Shown piece after piece: positions 29,076-42,200 of a stretch of 64,000 nt of DNA. Under the pieces are notes generated by a model. That model ran no database searches. It saw only the letters and a program-made list of their open reading frames with translations, and was not told the origin of the DNA. A program made the position numbers and the translations under genes. Within the stretch, counting starts at the first letter, position 1; each line of letters starts with the position of its first letter. This DNA is from Dendrobium chrysotoxum (taxonomy: Eukaryota > Streptophyta > Magnoliopsida > Asparagales > Orchidaceae), in the NCBI GenBank assembly GCA_019925795.1, contig CM034309.1:21322729-21386728 (forward strand), read 5' to 3'.

Positions 29076-32040
29076 GTAAGTGAACGGCCACGATTGGGTC
29101 TCCTGATGGAGGGGAGTAGCACCACAGGCGCTCTTTCTCTGGTATACTTGCTCTTTTCCACTCCCCCTTAGTTCTTACTCTGCTTCACGGTCTGGGGTCT
29201 TGCTTCCGCCTTGAAGCTAGTTTTTCATGAATTAAGTTAGGGTTCCTTGCGGACTTCGTTTTTATGTTAAAGTTGTGGGGAAAGGCTTCGTTTGATTCTT
29301 TTGCTTCTGTTTTCTTTTTGAAGCGCTTAGGGTTTCCTTATGTGGCTATTATTTTGTGGGCTCCGGGAAGGAATTGTCGTGGTTAGTGATGGTTTGAGCC
29401 GTTGTCCTGGTGATTATGCGTTGATAGTTGTTTCGCCATTTTGTTTACACTGGCCCATATTCATGCGTTTCACTTTATTTTTGTTAAGTTTCCGGGATTG
29501 TGATTGCTGCCAGACAAGCTGAAAACCTTTTTTTCTTTTGCTTTGCCAATTTGTATTGTTTTGTAGACCAGAAGAATTGGTGGGACCAATCTGTGAAATT
29601 CTATCATCTGCAATTTCATAATGATCGGCTCTTCCTATCAGTGAAAGTCCGGAACTCAGTGTTTTTAAACGTCTCACTTAATTAATTTGAATTTAGCACT
29701 TCACTTTTCCACTCTTGTGCCAACTATTTTCAAGCATATCTTTTTAAATAACCTGCTTTGTTAGCAGCTGTAGCTCTTCTATTTGTGCTGTTTTTGTTTC
29801 ACATTAATATTTTACTATATTGTCCATAATATTTTCTTTGAATTGCAATGTGTAGAGGTGTGATTAATTTTGTTTCAAGTGACAAATTGAGCTTGTGTCT
29901 CTTTTAGATTATGCTTTGTGATAGAAACTGTTTCTTCTTGAGTCAATTTCATGTTTATATGTATTTTTTTCCCAAGGTTTAAGCACTTAGACATAGATGC
30001 ATGAGTGGCTTTTTTGCCAAGAAAGAATGAATTATTAAAATGTAGATCTTCAATATTTGCTATATCAATGGTAAGAAACATTCAAATCCAGTTGGTTTTT
30101 GTTTGTTTCTTATATGCATCAATTTGTTTTCTATACATTCATATAGGTCAATACTTTTCTGTTGTATAACAATTGTTTTCCATTGCGGTATGTTTCCCAT
30201 GCAAATACTTGATATGATTTAAATACCGCCCTCTTCCTATACATTTTTCTTACTACTTCCAGATTTTGCACTAGGGTGCTATGCCTACTGCTTTAAGGGT
30301 GCTGTTGGACAAAATGATTGGCTGGTTGATTAGGAATTTCACAGAAATAGCTTTAGATTTTGTAAATGCCATAAAATACTTTAGAATTGTTGAACTAGGT
30401 TAAGAAATATTTATAGGCAAAGTTTTCACAAAATTTCAATTAGTACTTGAAATGGACTATTTTTGGCAGTACATCTACTCAAATTTCAGTTTAATCTCCT
30501 TGATGCGCGCTTTGTCCAGCAGTACTGATAAGATAATTTTTTTGTTATGTTCAGGTGGACTGCATGTAGAATTATTTAAATACTAACCTGATGTGTGTTG
30601 GTAAATCAAGAAATTTAAATTATGTACTGTTTGAAATCCTACAAAATTTGATTTTCTAGCAATAAAAAAATGACTGAATTTTAGAAGGTTTGCAAGTTAT
30701 GATCAAAAGAGTGAAGCCAAGTCTGATTAAGTATATAACTCAATTCTGGATTTATTACGGTAGCAGATGTAGACAGTTCTATATTAATCGAAATGCTGGA
30801 AGTGTTTGTTTTAAAGAATAGGTACTTTTAGCATTGGACTTTTGTATAAATATGTTCTATGAAGTAAGGGAGTATAAAATGATGGATGTTTGTGGACATG
30901 ATGTTGACCAGGTGTGAATTAAGGGTGAAATATTAAGTTTATTAGTGAAGACGTGGTCTTATGTAAGTGAAGTATCAAGGGGCTTGTATGGTAGGCCGAG
31001 AACACGATGGTTAAGGGTAGTATTTTTTTTTAAATAAAGGGAATAGGTGGATATGAGAGCTCGACCAAGGTCTTATGGGAGTGGTTTTAATGTTGGGTGT
31101 GTGTGGGAAGATGGAATACGTCAAAAAATTAAATAAAATAAAATTGCAACCCATAGTTGGCCTATAAACCTCCCATGCCATGGGATCATTTGAAGGAAGT
31201 GGTTGATCAACTTCATTTTCTTTTCATTTTTGTGTAATGAGAGATTCATATAGAAGATTAGATAGAGGCCTAGGTTCTTATTGAATTTGTTGAACTCACA
31301 AGTTTGGTTCAGATTTTAGAATGAAGGCAAAGTTAAGGAAGAAATTTGGTAAATATTGCATCTTTAAAAATTCAAAGTTTTAATAGTACAATCAAGTACA
31401 TTTGACTTAATATTTATGTGGAGATGTCACCGCTAATATTGTGCAGGTTTGCCCTTTATTTATCCATTTATTCATAAGCAAGTTAAAATGACTCCAAATA
31501 GCTAGGGTAAGTCTAATGATGATGGTGATTCCTAGTAAGAAGATGATGATTCTGGTTAAAATCCACTTTTGTGATATTTCCTATAGAAAAATTACTAAAA
31601 TTTACAAAATAATTCACCTGAGAACATTATGTATTTTTTCATTAATGTTTCTTGAAAATTATTTTGTTCTTATCACTTTTGTCCATTACCAAACTTCACG
31701 CATACAAAAAATGCATATTGATCCTAAAGCTTGTATGAAAGTTGACATCTAGAATAGAAGTTAGCTTTAAACTTTTAGGTGATCTTTTCCATTAATGTGA
31801 AATGGGGATCTTTGAAATTTGACAAGAGTGTTGTTGGGGCCTACTGAATAATTCTTATTTTAGTTTTATCAAATGCTCATCTTACTTTTAATATTTAATT
31901 TACTAATGTAGAGCTTTGTTTCTTTTAACAAAGGAAAATGTCAATATAAGAGTATGCATTTGGTATGGGATGTAAATTATTTGGATGTTCTAATAATATT
32001 GTACTCATTTCTTTATTATGGATGTGTGGGGTGGGGTGTT
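29076..32040. other. First-intron DNA without recognised feature
   Basis: T-rich intronic sequence of the agenet gene. Open frames are short and family-free; no TE domain was recognised. Confidence 0.5.
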
Positions 32041-32048
32041 CCTTAGTG

Positions 32049-32052
<4 letters not shown>

Positions 32053-32092
<40 letters not shown>
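32053..32092. repeat. (AT)n microsatellite
   Basis: About 20 uninterrupted AT units in intron 1 of the agenet gene. Confidence 0.97.
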
Positions 32093-32095
<3 letters not shown>

Positions 32096-32420
32096 TCAAG
32101 TTGTTATTAGAGCAATTGGAGTTGCTCACCCCGCCTCTCTCCCATTTGAATAGCCTTCACCCCCTCACAATCTTGACTCACCTTGTTACTTAGCACGTAG
32201 CTATGTAATTTATAAATCCTTTTGCTCTTGCACGCGATCTCCCTGCTCGTATATGACCATCCCCAACCTTGATTTGCAACGCTCGCTTCTCTCAGTCCAT
32301 CGGATCCCATCCACAATCACAAGCTAACTACTTACTCACCTAGTCCCATCGGCCCCATTATTATTTTGCCTACCTTTGGGCCAATTAATTCCTCCATGAT
32401 CTAGGCTCAAAATTAGCCCC

Positions 32421-32456
32421 TCTCTCTCTCTCTCTCCCCCCCCCCCCCCCCCCCCC
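32421..32456. repeat. (TC)n tract followed by a run of about 22 C
   Basis: TCTCTCTC passes directly into an uninterrupted C homopolymer, a likely slippage and sequencing-error hotspot. Confidence 0.95.
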
Positions 32457-32499
32457 ATGTCATTGCATCTCAATCTCCTCTTAATGAATCAAAACTATC

Positions 32500-35400
32500 T
32501 TCCACAATCGGCACTAAAATCAAAATTTGAAGGTACCAACTATCTTTTGCATTTGCAGGCCTTTTGCTATCTTGTCGATTCTCACAATAAACTCCAACAC
32601 TTTGATGCATCTCCTTCGTAAATCCGAGACATGATTAATTTTGATTAATGGAAAATGCTTACTGCAATGTTTTTATCTAGCTGTTGAACAGACTTGAACC
32701 CTCCATTTATTTCGCTGTGATGTTTTATGACACTTCTAAGAAGATGTGGGACTTTCTTTAATATTTCTCTTGTGTATACTCTTTATTTGAAGCTTTTTTA
32801 TTTCCAACAAAATGCCATCTATATCCAATAATACTGCGGTTTGAGAGGAGAATGGGATGAGTTATTATAGTATTGTACCTTCACTATTGACCAAATTATT
32901 TGATGGAAATCGAATGAAGAATTTCTTATAGCCAAATTTATTTTCGGCTTACATCCTTCCCTACAAAATGTTCATTTTCAACTAATGGTAGACTCCACAG
33001 TTCCAAATATTGCAATCGGTCTCTCTTAGGTGATTCACATAATTTAGCTTTGAATGCTACAAACTTCGATGGCTGACCAGTCACATTAGCTACTAGCTTT
33101 ACAAGTGTATATGTGAGCCATGGATATGATGGACAAATCGGTGGTCATGGCTATGGCCATGTACATAATTCTTTTTGCCCTTTTTGTAGTTGCACCAATC
33201 ATCCTCTTAAATGTTATCAAGACAAATTCGATTACACCTCTATTGCTTAGCATACTATAGCAATCCAACCCTTGCCTACAATTTTTTGTGCTTCCTCTTT
33301 TGGATAGTTTCTTTCTCTAGAAGACTATGACCAACTACATGAATAATAGAAACTTCTCTTAACCTCTTATGTTGTCACTTCCTCCTTATTTTTTATTGTT
33401 GTTTTCTCTATTTGTACACCATATATTTTAAATTTGGGTGTTTTTTCTCATATGAAAAGTGATCGCCAATCATTTAAATCTCTTCAAATGTCATGATTTC
33501 TGATGGTTCTATCTTTCTATATATTTTTCATTATTTCAAATCTCTTTCTCCTTTAGATGCTCTATATGCACCAATATGCACCATATTTTCTTGTCAACCC
33601 TTTGTCTATCCATTTTCTAATAAAAAAAATCATAGCTTTTTTGTAATTCTTCTCATTGTGTTTTTTGGTATTTCAGCTCGAGAACAATGATTGATGGAGG
33701 TATTGAAGTTGATGGAGTCTACTACCTAATGATTGATGCCCCTTTCACCCTTCCTTTCACTATTATTTTATATCAATGGCATTCTCAGTTAGGCTATTCT
33801 CCTCTCAACAAACTTCAGGATTATTATTTTTCAACCTCCTCATCTCCTTCCATGTATGTTTTTCCTACCAGTGAGATGTGTAAACACCATTGTGTTCTTT
33901 CCTTCTTCTATCAATAACCTTCAAAGTCTACCTTTTGGGTTAGCTCACTCCAATATTTGGGGCCTTACTTTTTGTTCTTATTCAATCATGATTCTGCCAT
34001 TTTTGTCATATTCATTGATGATTGTTCTATTTTAACTTGGTGTACCTGTGCAATTATCAATTTGAAGACCTTCATAATTTTCAAGCTTTTTCAAGCTTTT
34101 TATCAGGAAATAAAAAATTATGTAAACTCCACTATTTACTTAGATATTGTCAGGATTTTAATATTTCATTTGAATGTTCCTTGTCAGTTCTAGGTGATGT
34201 AGTCTTGATACACTACTATCTAATCAATAATGTTCCTTCTCCTCTACTTGCTAATTTTCTCTTGATCTCTTTTCTTTATCCCAAGCAGCTTATATTCCCC
34301 TTACATCTGAGATATTTGGGTGTTTTTTTTTTTTGCCTTGTTCATGTTTTTCAGTGACATAGTAAACTCTCCACTTGTGTCATTCAACGTATACTTCTTA
34401 AGTATTTCCGCATTAAGACTTCTGCTGATGTTACTTTTCATGAGACCTTATTGTTCCTATATGTTCTTTTCCTCCCCTTCACCTAAGGTAGCTTTACCAT
34501 CTATTTCTCTTCCTCTAAAAGCTGCTATACCTACTATTACTTACCTCTACCACTCTACAGGTTTACTCTCAACAACCTTAACCATTTTCTACAACACCTC
34601 CTTCCAAAATGTCAGATATTGCTGAGCATCCACCCATTGATGAGTTTTCTGATCTACGTTTATCACTTTTCTTATGAGAAGGTAAATGATAGCCTCTTGT
34701 TCATCTCATTCACTATTATATGTTTGATCATTTGTCATTTTCTTTTCATACAGTTTTCTTGTCCTTATTATTTGCTCCATTTCCTACACAGGATAATAAA
34801 TGTTATAAAATCCTGTATGGGAAAGGCTTTATATGTTGGGATGAATGCTTTACTCAATCGTTATACATGGGATTTGGTCGGCCCCCCTTATAGGGTTAAA
34901 CAAATTACTTGCTAATGGGTGTTCACTATCAAGTTCTTCCTAATGGCTCGTTCAAATGGTATGAAGTTGATTGGTTGCTAAAGGGTTCACATTGATTTAT
35001 AGAATTGACTATTTGAACCCCTTGTCCATGGTTGTCAGGCTTAACTTTGTCCAAAATCACCTATTGGTGGCCATCAATGAAGGATGGATTGTATTACAAG
35101 TGGATATGAGTATTTTATGATGACCTTAAATATGTAGTTTATGTGTAGCAACCATTTTACTATATTTATTAGCGAAGAACCACATATATTTACTCAAGAT
35201 GGCCATCCATGGACTTAAACTAATCTGATGGGCTTATTTTGAAAAAAATTGCAAAATTCTTATCTAGATTGGCCTTCAAAGTAGCATTGAAGATCATTTC
35301 TTCTTTGCATGCATGCACCATTTAGCTTGGTCGTATTGATCGTTTATATTGATGACATATTACATCTTTGGAGTGATCGAAAAGGCATTTTTTGATGTTA

Positions 35401-36250
35401 GATACTATCTACAAATGTATTTGGTCACTAAAGTTCTTAAATGGGCAAAATATTTTCTTGAAGTGATGTGCCTACAACAAAAATGAACTTTCTCTTTCTT
35501 AGAGAATATTTTACTAATCTTTATTGAAGAGATTGGATTTCTTGGTTGCAAAGTAGTTGATGCCCATATGGATGCTCAAACCTCATGATAATGAGGAACC
35601 CTTTGATGATTTGTCTTGGCAGTTTGATTTATCATATTGTCACTAGGCTTGACATTTATTTCATTGGAGTTGTAAACCAACATATGCGAACACCAAAACA
35701 GAAGCATCAGGAAGCTATTATGCCCATTCTCTGGTATATTATAAAGTCTTCTATAAAAAGGTACTTTGTATTAAAAATGGAACATCTGAATGTGAAAGCA
35801 TTATGCTAGCTCGATTCTAAGGCAAAGTCAATCTCAAGATGCTGCATTTTTGTTGTAGAGAGTTGGCCACTTAGAAAATTAAGAAACAAATAGTTTTGAC
35901 CAGACCTGATACTGAGGTTGAGTACATCAAAGTTATAACTCATTCATCTTGTGAAATGGCATGGGTAAAAATTCTCTTAGGAGAGTTTAGTTTTTCTGTT
36001 TCACAACTTATGTTTTGTACGATGATAATTGTTTTGCTATCTAATTACCAGCAACCTTGTTTTTCATGACTGAACCAAACATATTGAGTTCGATTGTCAT
36101 TCATCTGGCCATTTTGTTGTTTAATGATATCCTATGGTTGAACATCTCTTGGTGTTTGGCATAAACCTATGCCCATACCATTATTTTTTCCTTTTGAGTA
36201 AGCTATTTCTACTTGGACTCGTTCTGCGCTATGGGAATTTAGCTAAAGAT
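32500..36250 (+). mobile_element. Ty1/copia retrotransposon fossil
   Basis: Domains appear in copia order across many frameshifts and stops: gag-like KGTNYLLHLQ (~32530); a knuckle-like CPFCSCTNHPLKCYQ (~33178); GAG-pre-integrase QWHSQLGYSPLNKL (33774); integrase FVIFIDDCS and FKLFQAFYQEIKNY (34000-34110), later LNVP...GDVVLIHYYLINNVPSPLL; RT remnants (34900-35350); RNase H/connection MRTPKQKHQEAIMPILWYI (~35680) and TEVEYIKVITHSSCEMAW (~35920). LTRs were not located. It lies in the first intron of the agenet gene, same strand, and is clearly inactive. Confidence 0.85.
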
Positions 36251-37290
36251 TAGCAATACATGCTAAGAGTCAGAGCAGATGTAAGACAAGCAATCACATA
36301 GTTTTATGACAATTTTCTTGAGAAACATGCACATGTGCATAATAATTCAACAAAACATAGCCATGTACCACATATATTTTGATTAAATGGTTGATGAAAC
36401 AATGAGTGCATGCTCGTATGCTTCTCTAATAATGTATTTTTCTTGAGTACATAATTATATTCTTATGATATAATAAATTTTTTAAATAAGTTGAAAAATA
36501 CAAATCTTTGTAGTTTAGATTTTTGGGGTTTTTTCTTTAGTACATAATTATGAATAAACACACAAATCTATTAAAAAATGTAGTATCTGGTGATTTCAAC
36601 TGCATTTGTACAGATGAAATTTTTTTATATGGATCTCCAAGTTATTCTAAGCAATATCTGTTGTGTCTGTGCATGTGGAATGTGGATGGAAGCTTATAGT
36701 GGCTCCCTTTTTGAATCATACGAATGTGATGCCCATCTAGTTGAGTGATTTGACTAACCAATGAATGGTGACAACTAATTATAGCAATGTGAGGCAGGCG
36801 GATGTCACGCATACTGCTGATGGATTTTTTTCTTCATTTTATCGTCTTGAAAAAAATTTCGTTCTTTCTTTTAGCTTGATTGGTTAGGTCTAGGAAAATT
36901 TTTACCACCGGTATTGTGTCTAAGTGATTGATTTATTTCCCATTGTTTTCTTCCGTTACTTATTTTCTTCATCATGTTTTTTCTAATTTTAGAAGAGCAA
37001 AAGTTTCTTTTTTTGAATTGTTTTTCAGCTCGGAGTGTTTGTTCAATAAATTGAACAATGCTATGTATCATCATAATCAGTATTAGGTTTCTGAATACTG
37101 TTCTGCAACAGAAGTTTCATTATTAGTCTTTTTTTCTGGGTTAAAATGTATCACAATGTTTGCAAACCAGGTTAATTATTTACTCTAGATTTTTTTTATG
37201 AGCATATGAGAACCTTCCAGTTTTGTTTCTTTTGCTGGTTAATTACACCACAGGGACAATGCCATTTTATGTGCCTCGATAATTTTGCAG
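36251..37290. other. 3' part of the first intron, no feature seen
   Basis: AT-rich intronic DNA ending in the acceptor AATTTTGCAG at 37281-37290. Confidence 0.5.
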
Positions 37291-39287
37291 GTATACATCA
37301 ATGGATTATGATGAAAATGATTTTCGAAGCCAGAACTTTCAGTTAGTTGGAGAAGATAAATTTTCTGTGAACTTGCGGTCATTTCCTGTTCCAAGGTTTG
37401 ATCTTGATGAACACCTTAGGTTTGATAGCTTAGTTGAAGAGGAAGTTTTACTTGGCATACAAGGTCAAGAAAATAATTGGATTGATTTTCCACCTGGGAG
37501 TAGTGCCTTAGAGTTCAGTTCAAGTGCTGCCGAGTCTTGCTCAATAGCTAGACATAACAATGTTTGGTCTGAGGCAACATCATCTGAATCTGTTGATTTG
37601 TTATTGAAATCTGTGGGAGAGGATGAAATGATCAACGACAAAGCTGTCATCATGGACGTGAGTGCTAATGATGAATCTCATGGCATTGATAATCAGGTGG
37701 ATCTCTATGTAGAGAAGGGTGATGCCCATGAATCATCCATGATGGATATCCTACCTGTTGATCCAGAATTGACACAAGATAAGCATCTGAAAAAATTTTC
37801 ACGTTCAAATGAAGTTCAATGGGAGTTGTTGCCTAATGTTCAAGGTTCATCTCAAGCAGCTGAAGGGGAACAATCCGGAATTTCCATGTACGTAGATCCT
37901 TCAAACAAAAACTTAAGTCCTGATGGAAAGATTGATGTTGGTCCGTACACAATGATAGACAATATAAGTTGTTTCTATAATCCTATTCAAAAGTCAAAAG
38001 CGGATGAAAAGGGTTTATGTGGGACAGTTCCATATGAAAAAGATGTTTGTGAGGTGCTTTTGAAGACAGAAGTTCCACATGGTGATGACTCTGACTCATG
38101 TGTGGTGGATAGCCAGAGTTTGGCTTCTAATCAAGATGTAAAACTTGATATAGAAGCTGAGAAGCTGAACACTGGGTTGTTCTACGTTGGGCAAGATCAG
38201 AGAAATACCAGCAATAGTTCCGGTTTCCTATGTGATGATGTACCTAGAGACAAATCTTTGGTAACGTATAGCGAGGACAAAACAAACCAGAAGTTCGCGT
38301 CCAAATCAGATGCCTTGGAGCTGCTGAATACAAAATGCATTAATTCAGTATTTGCTGTGAACTCTGATGGGTTAGTGGTGTCTGTTCCATGCCCAACAAA
38401 ATCTTTGAATGATAATAGCAAGGCAAGCGGGAAATCATTTGCTAATGAAGAGTGTAAGAGCCTATTAGCAATGGAACAAGAAGAGAGAATTGGACATAAT
38501 TCTGTTACCCTAAAGACTAAGACTGAGTTAACAGAAGGATCTAGAAGTATTGGTGACAGCCTGCTGTATGATTCCGTGGAAGATGATGATGGCCACAGTA
38601 TAAGAACTCAGTTAATGAAGAACTCAGCAGTGTCTTGTGATGACAGAGGAGGAAAACTTGAGACTTGCATGAATGCCATTGATAATAATCAAGATCCTGA
38701 ATGCGAGCTGGTGGAAAACAAAATTGATGAAATTGCAATTGCTACCCAATCGCTAATAAAATTGCCTGCTTCTATTCATGTTAATCATGAAACTCAAGGA
38801 ACAGAAATTGATGATTGTGAAAGGATGAGAACTAATTCTTTGAGTTTTAACTTTGAGAAGCCTGGACTGGTTCTTGAGGGAAACTATGATAAAATTATGG
38901 ATGTTGAGAGGCAAGAGTTGAAATTAGATGAAAATAATGATGCAGCCCCTGCAGAATCCTCTCTACCTGTTGATATGACTGATGAATCTTGTCTGTCTGT
39001 CACAATGACTGTTACAGAATCTAGGATCTCACCTTCTACTTTCTGCAAATCAAGTGTGCAGAAGGAAACCATATCAGTTACTGATTTGAGGGAAGTTCAT
39101 ATTGAACAAGTTCATGCTTCAGTTAACAAGAAGTCCTCAATGACATACATTAGTCCTAGTAGAATTAATTCAGACCCAGTCTCTAATGTTATGGACAAGG
39201 CTCAAGACTTGCATCCTGCAATTCAGGACACGGCTGAAGAGTTGTCTTTGGATGGCTCTGCAAATAAATTTCTTGAAGAAGATTTAG
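37291..39287 (+). CDS. G2484-1: Agenet gene exon 2 (N-terminal and acidic region)
   Basis: Acceptor AATTTTGCAG; the canonical ATG is at 37301. It ends in phase 1 (GATTTAG) at GTAAAC. The conserved N-terminal ~100 residues are followed by acidic, Ser/Asp-rich sequence with little order. Reading through the donor meets TAG at 39302. Confidence 0.9.
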
Positions 39288-42200
39288 GTAAACTTCCAAC
39301 ATAGAATTGTTCTATTAGTTTTAAATAAGGAAATGTCTAGGGAAATGGAGTTGATATTAATTTTTTTTTTCTTCCATATTTGGTTCAGTTCTCTCCGGGT
39401 CTTGAGAAATCTAGTTCTCTTCAATTGTCAACTCCAGAGTGCACTACTAATGTTGATTTGGCTGCAGGAAAGAAAGAAACGTCGATACAATTATCTGCAT
39501 CAAATATCATCCATTTTGATAGTAACGATGTGAAGATATCCGGACTTACAGCTTCGCCACTTTCAACTACTGATTTGATTGTAGAAAAAGAAAGCGATTT
39601 AGTTTCAGTTTCTTATCCATTAAACATGAAAGACATATCCCTTGGAAAAATTTCTAGAGGTGATTCAGGTGATATTAGCTGCTATGGTTACTATTTATTT
39701 TGTTCAACTGCCCTAATGCTCTTTAGGAAAGTCGTCATTTGGATGATACAGCTGATGTTTCTGTGTTTCCGTGCTTTTGCTGTTTTTTAAGTAGGTGCTC
39801 AGTTGGCTTCTCCGGTCAAATCACCAGATTCTCAGCCATCAAAAGGTACTGTTGGCCTGAACTTATCCACAGAACAGAAAGGACCATTACAGTGTTTAAC
39901 CATACCAGATTCATTTGATTCTGAAAAAAGTGAAATGAAGCTTTCTGGAGGTTCTATTTCATCCAACTCTATAAGAAATGTAGATAAGGAAGGTCGGGCA
40001 ATTGCAGGTTCTGATTGTGTTGTTGAAGATACGTCAACAGAGCACCTTCCAAATGCTGTAGTGCAACCTCCATCTCTTGTGCAAAGTACTGATTGTGCTA
40101 TGCCTCAGAATCATATTCCATCTTCAGCAGGGAATGATGTTGGAAGTGAGAAAACTCTGCTGCTGGAGGGGAATGGCGTTAGTCAAGGCCCTTCTCAGGA
40201 AGGAAAGGAGGATATCCCTAATTCATTAGAAGTTGTTTCCCATTTTGGGAATGAAGTGTCGGTCGCTTTAGGTAACTTTCATGGAAATTTTTTATTGGTA
40301 TTTTATGTGCAACGCCAGTTTCTTGTTTTGGAGATGTTGGCAGTTTACTTGGTAAACTAGCAAAATTTTAAACGGTCTGATTGTTTCCTTTCGTTTTGCT
40401 TATTTATTAGCACAAACTACTTATGCCAGACAAGCAGTGCACATGCCTCCATCCATATACAAAGATGGCTCTTGTAAAAGTCCAAGCAATGATCAAAGTG
40501 ATCAGTATAAATTATCCAAAGAGATGTTGATGCAGGACTTAAGTGCCTAGATGATGTTAATTAAGGATTTTTTTGCACGCTTTAGTTTAGAGAACAATAT
40601 TAATTAAATACTTGTAGTGATTTAAACGATGAAATAAAATACGAAGAATGATGAAACAAGCTTAGGCCAAGTCACATGCATAAAAGTTAAGATCACAAAA
40701 TAACCAATTACTCTAGCGTTGCATACGTGGAAGGTTTTCAATGATAAATCCCTAAGTTAACAATGAGACTAGTCACTATGAAAGATCCCTTGCTCAACTC
40801 TCTAAATCACTAGGCTTTAGCGGAGGGAAATTAACACGATCTTTATGAATCAAAATAAAACCGAAAGCAACTAGGAAAATACAAGATTTAGAAGATTAGT
40901 TTACCGTCATCAAGGTTTAGAAACAATCTGCCACTGGACGGAAGAAATTTGTTCGTCGATGGTGGCGACAAGGGTGAAGACAATCCTCTCTACGTATTCC
41001 TCCACGGTTTGATCATCCTCCGGATTGACGTCGAAGAACAGAGAATGGATGATATCAACTTGGCCTTGTTCGTTGTAGACGAACCTGTGGTCACGTTCTG
41101 GATCCGCCATGCATGGGCAGATGAGTTTGGGGATGTGTGGAGAAGGTAAGTAGCGTGGCTTCTTCTCTTTTTCTTCCTTAGGTGAAGCTTCAAGCCAAGA
41201 GAAGTGGCAAGGAGAGGTGGGGGTTCAACCAAGACTAGGAGAGATAGCCTCTTTCCAAAATCTGAATTTGAATTTCAAATTTGAGTAGGGGAGGATTTGG
41301 GTTTTGGAATTTGAATTCAAGTAAAGGAAAAAGAGGGAAAATTACTCCTTAATGAGAGACTTAATTAATGTCTCTAGAAGGAGGGGATTAATGTGGGAGA
41401 GAGAGAGAGATAGGGAGAGGGGCCGGCGGCATGGTGAGGAGGTTTAGGGTTAGTGAGGGTGAGTTTAAAGCTTGCCTAATCAAGGATCTTTAATTAAGGA
41501 AGAGGATTTAAATCCAATCCAATTTGAAATTGATTTGGACTTAATTTAAGGAACTTTTCTAAAATAGATTATCTATTTTAGGAAGGATTTCAAAATTCAA
41601 AATTGATTGAATAATTGAAATCAAAGCTTTCCAAAACGAGGTTGTGTAGAGAAAGGAAAGTAATGAAGGGATGTTTGAATTTTGGAGGCAAGGAGGTGGA
41701 GATTGGATGATCGGCGGCTAGGGTAGGTTAGGGTTTGGTGGAGGTGGGATTTAGGGTGGAGCTAATGGTTTTGGGAAGGGGTCTTAGGTGGCCGACGACT
41801 AGAAGGAGGTGGGGTTTTGTTGGCTGGCGGCTAGGAGAGGCAAAGCCCTTGGGTGGCTGGCGGTTTGGAGGTGGAAAGGGAGGGTGGTCGGTTGGTTTCT
41901 AGGGGCGGTGGGGTTCGGTCAAGGAGGGGGCGAGGGGTTATGGCCGGCGGTTTAGAGAGGGGTTTTGGATAGGAGGCTGGCAGCTTAAGGGAGAAGGAGG
42001 GGAGGAAGGAAGGAGAAAGTAACCACGAGCCCGGACGCTTCTTGCGGCTGGTGGGTAATCCGATTCCCTCACCTAGGGATTTCTCTCCAAGAACTCTCAA
42101 ACTCTCACAAAAACTCAATTGTTGAAATTTTCATCATCTTCATTCATCCTTTCAAAAGAATAACAAGGGGATTATAAATAGCCTCATACAATGAAAGAAA

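Noticed and set aside
32500..36250. Integrated pararetrovirus
   Set aside because: Domain order (GAG-pre-integrase and integrase before RT and RNase H) is that of Ty1/copia; no movement or coat-protein sequence.
41831..42118. 95-codon proline-rich minus-strand frame
   Set aside because: Lies in degenerate GCCGGCGG repeats; composition-driven, no domain.
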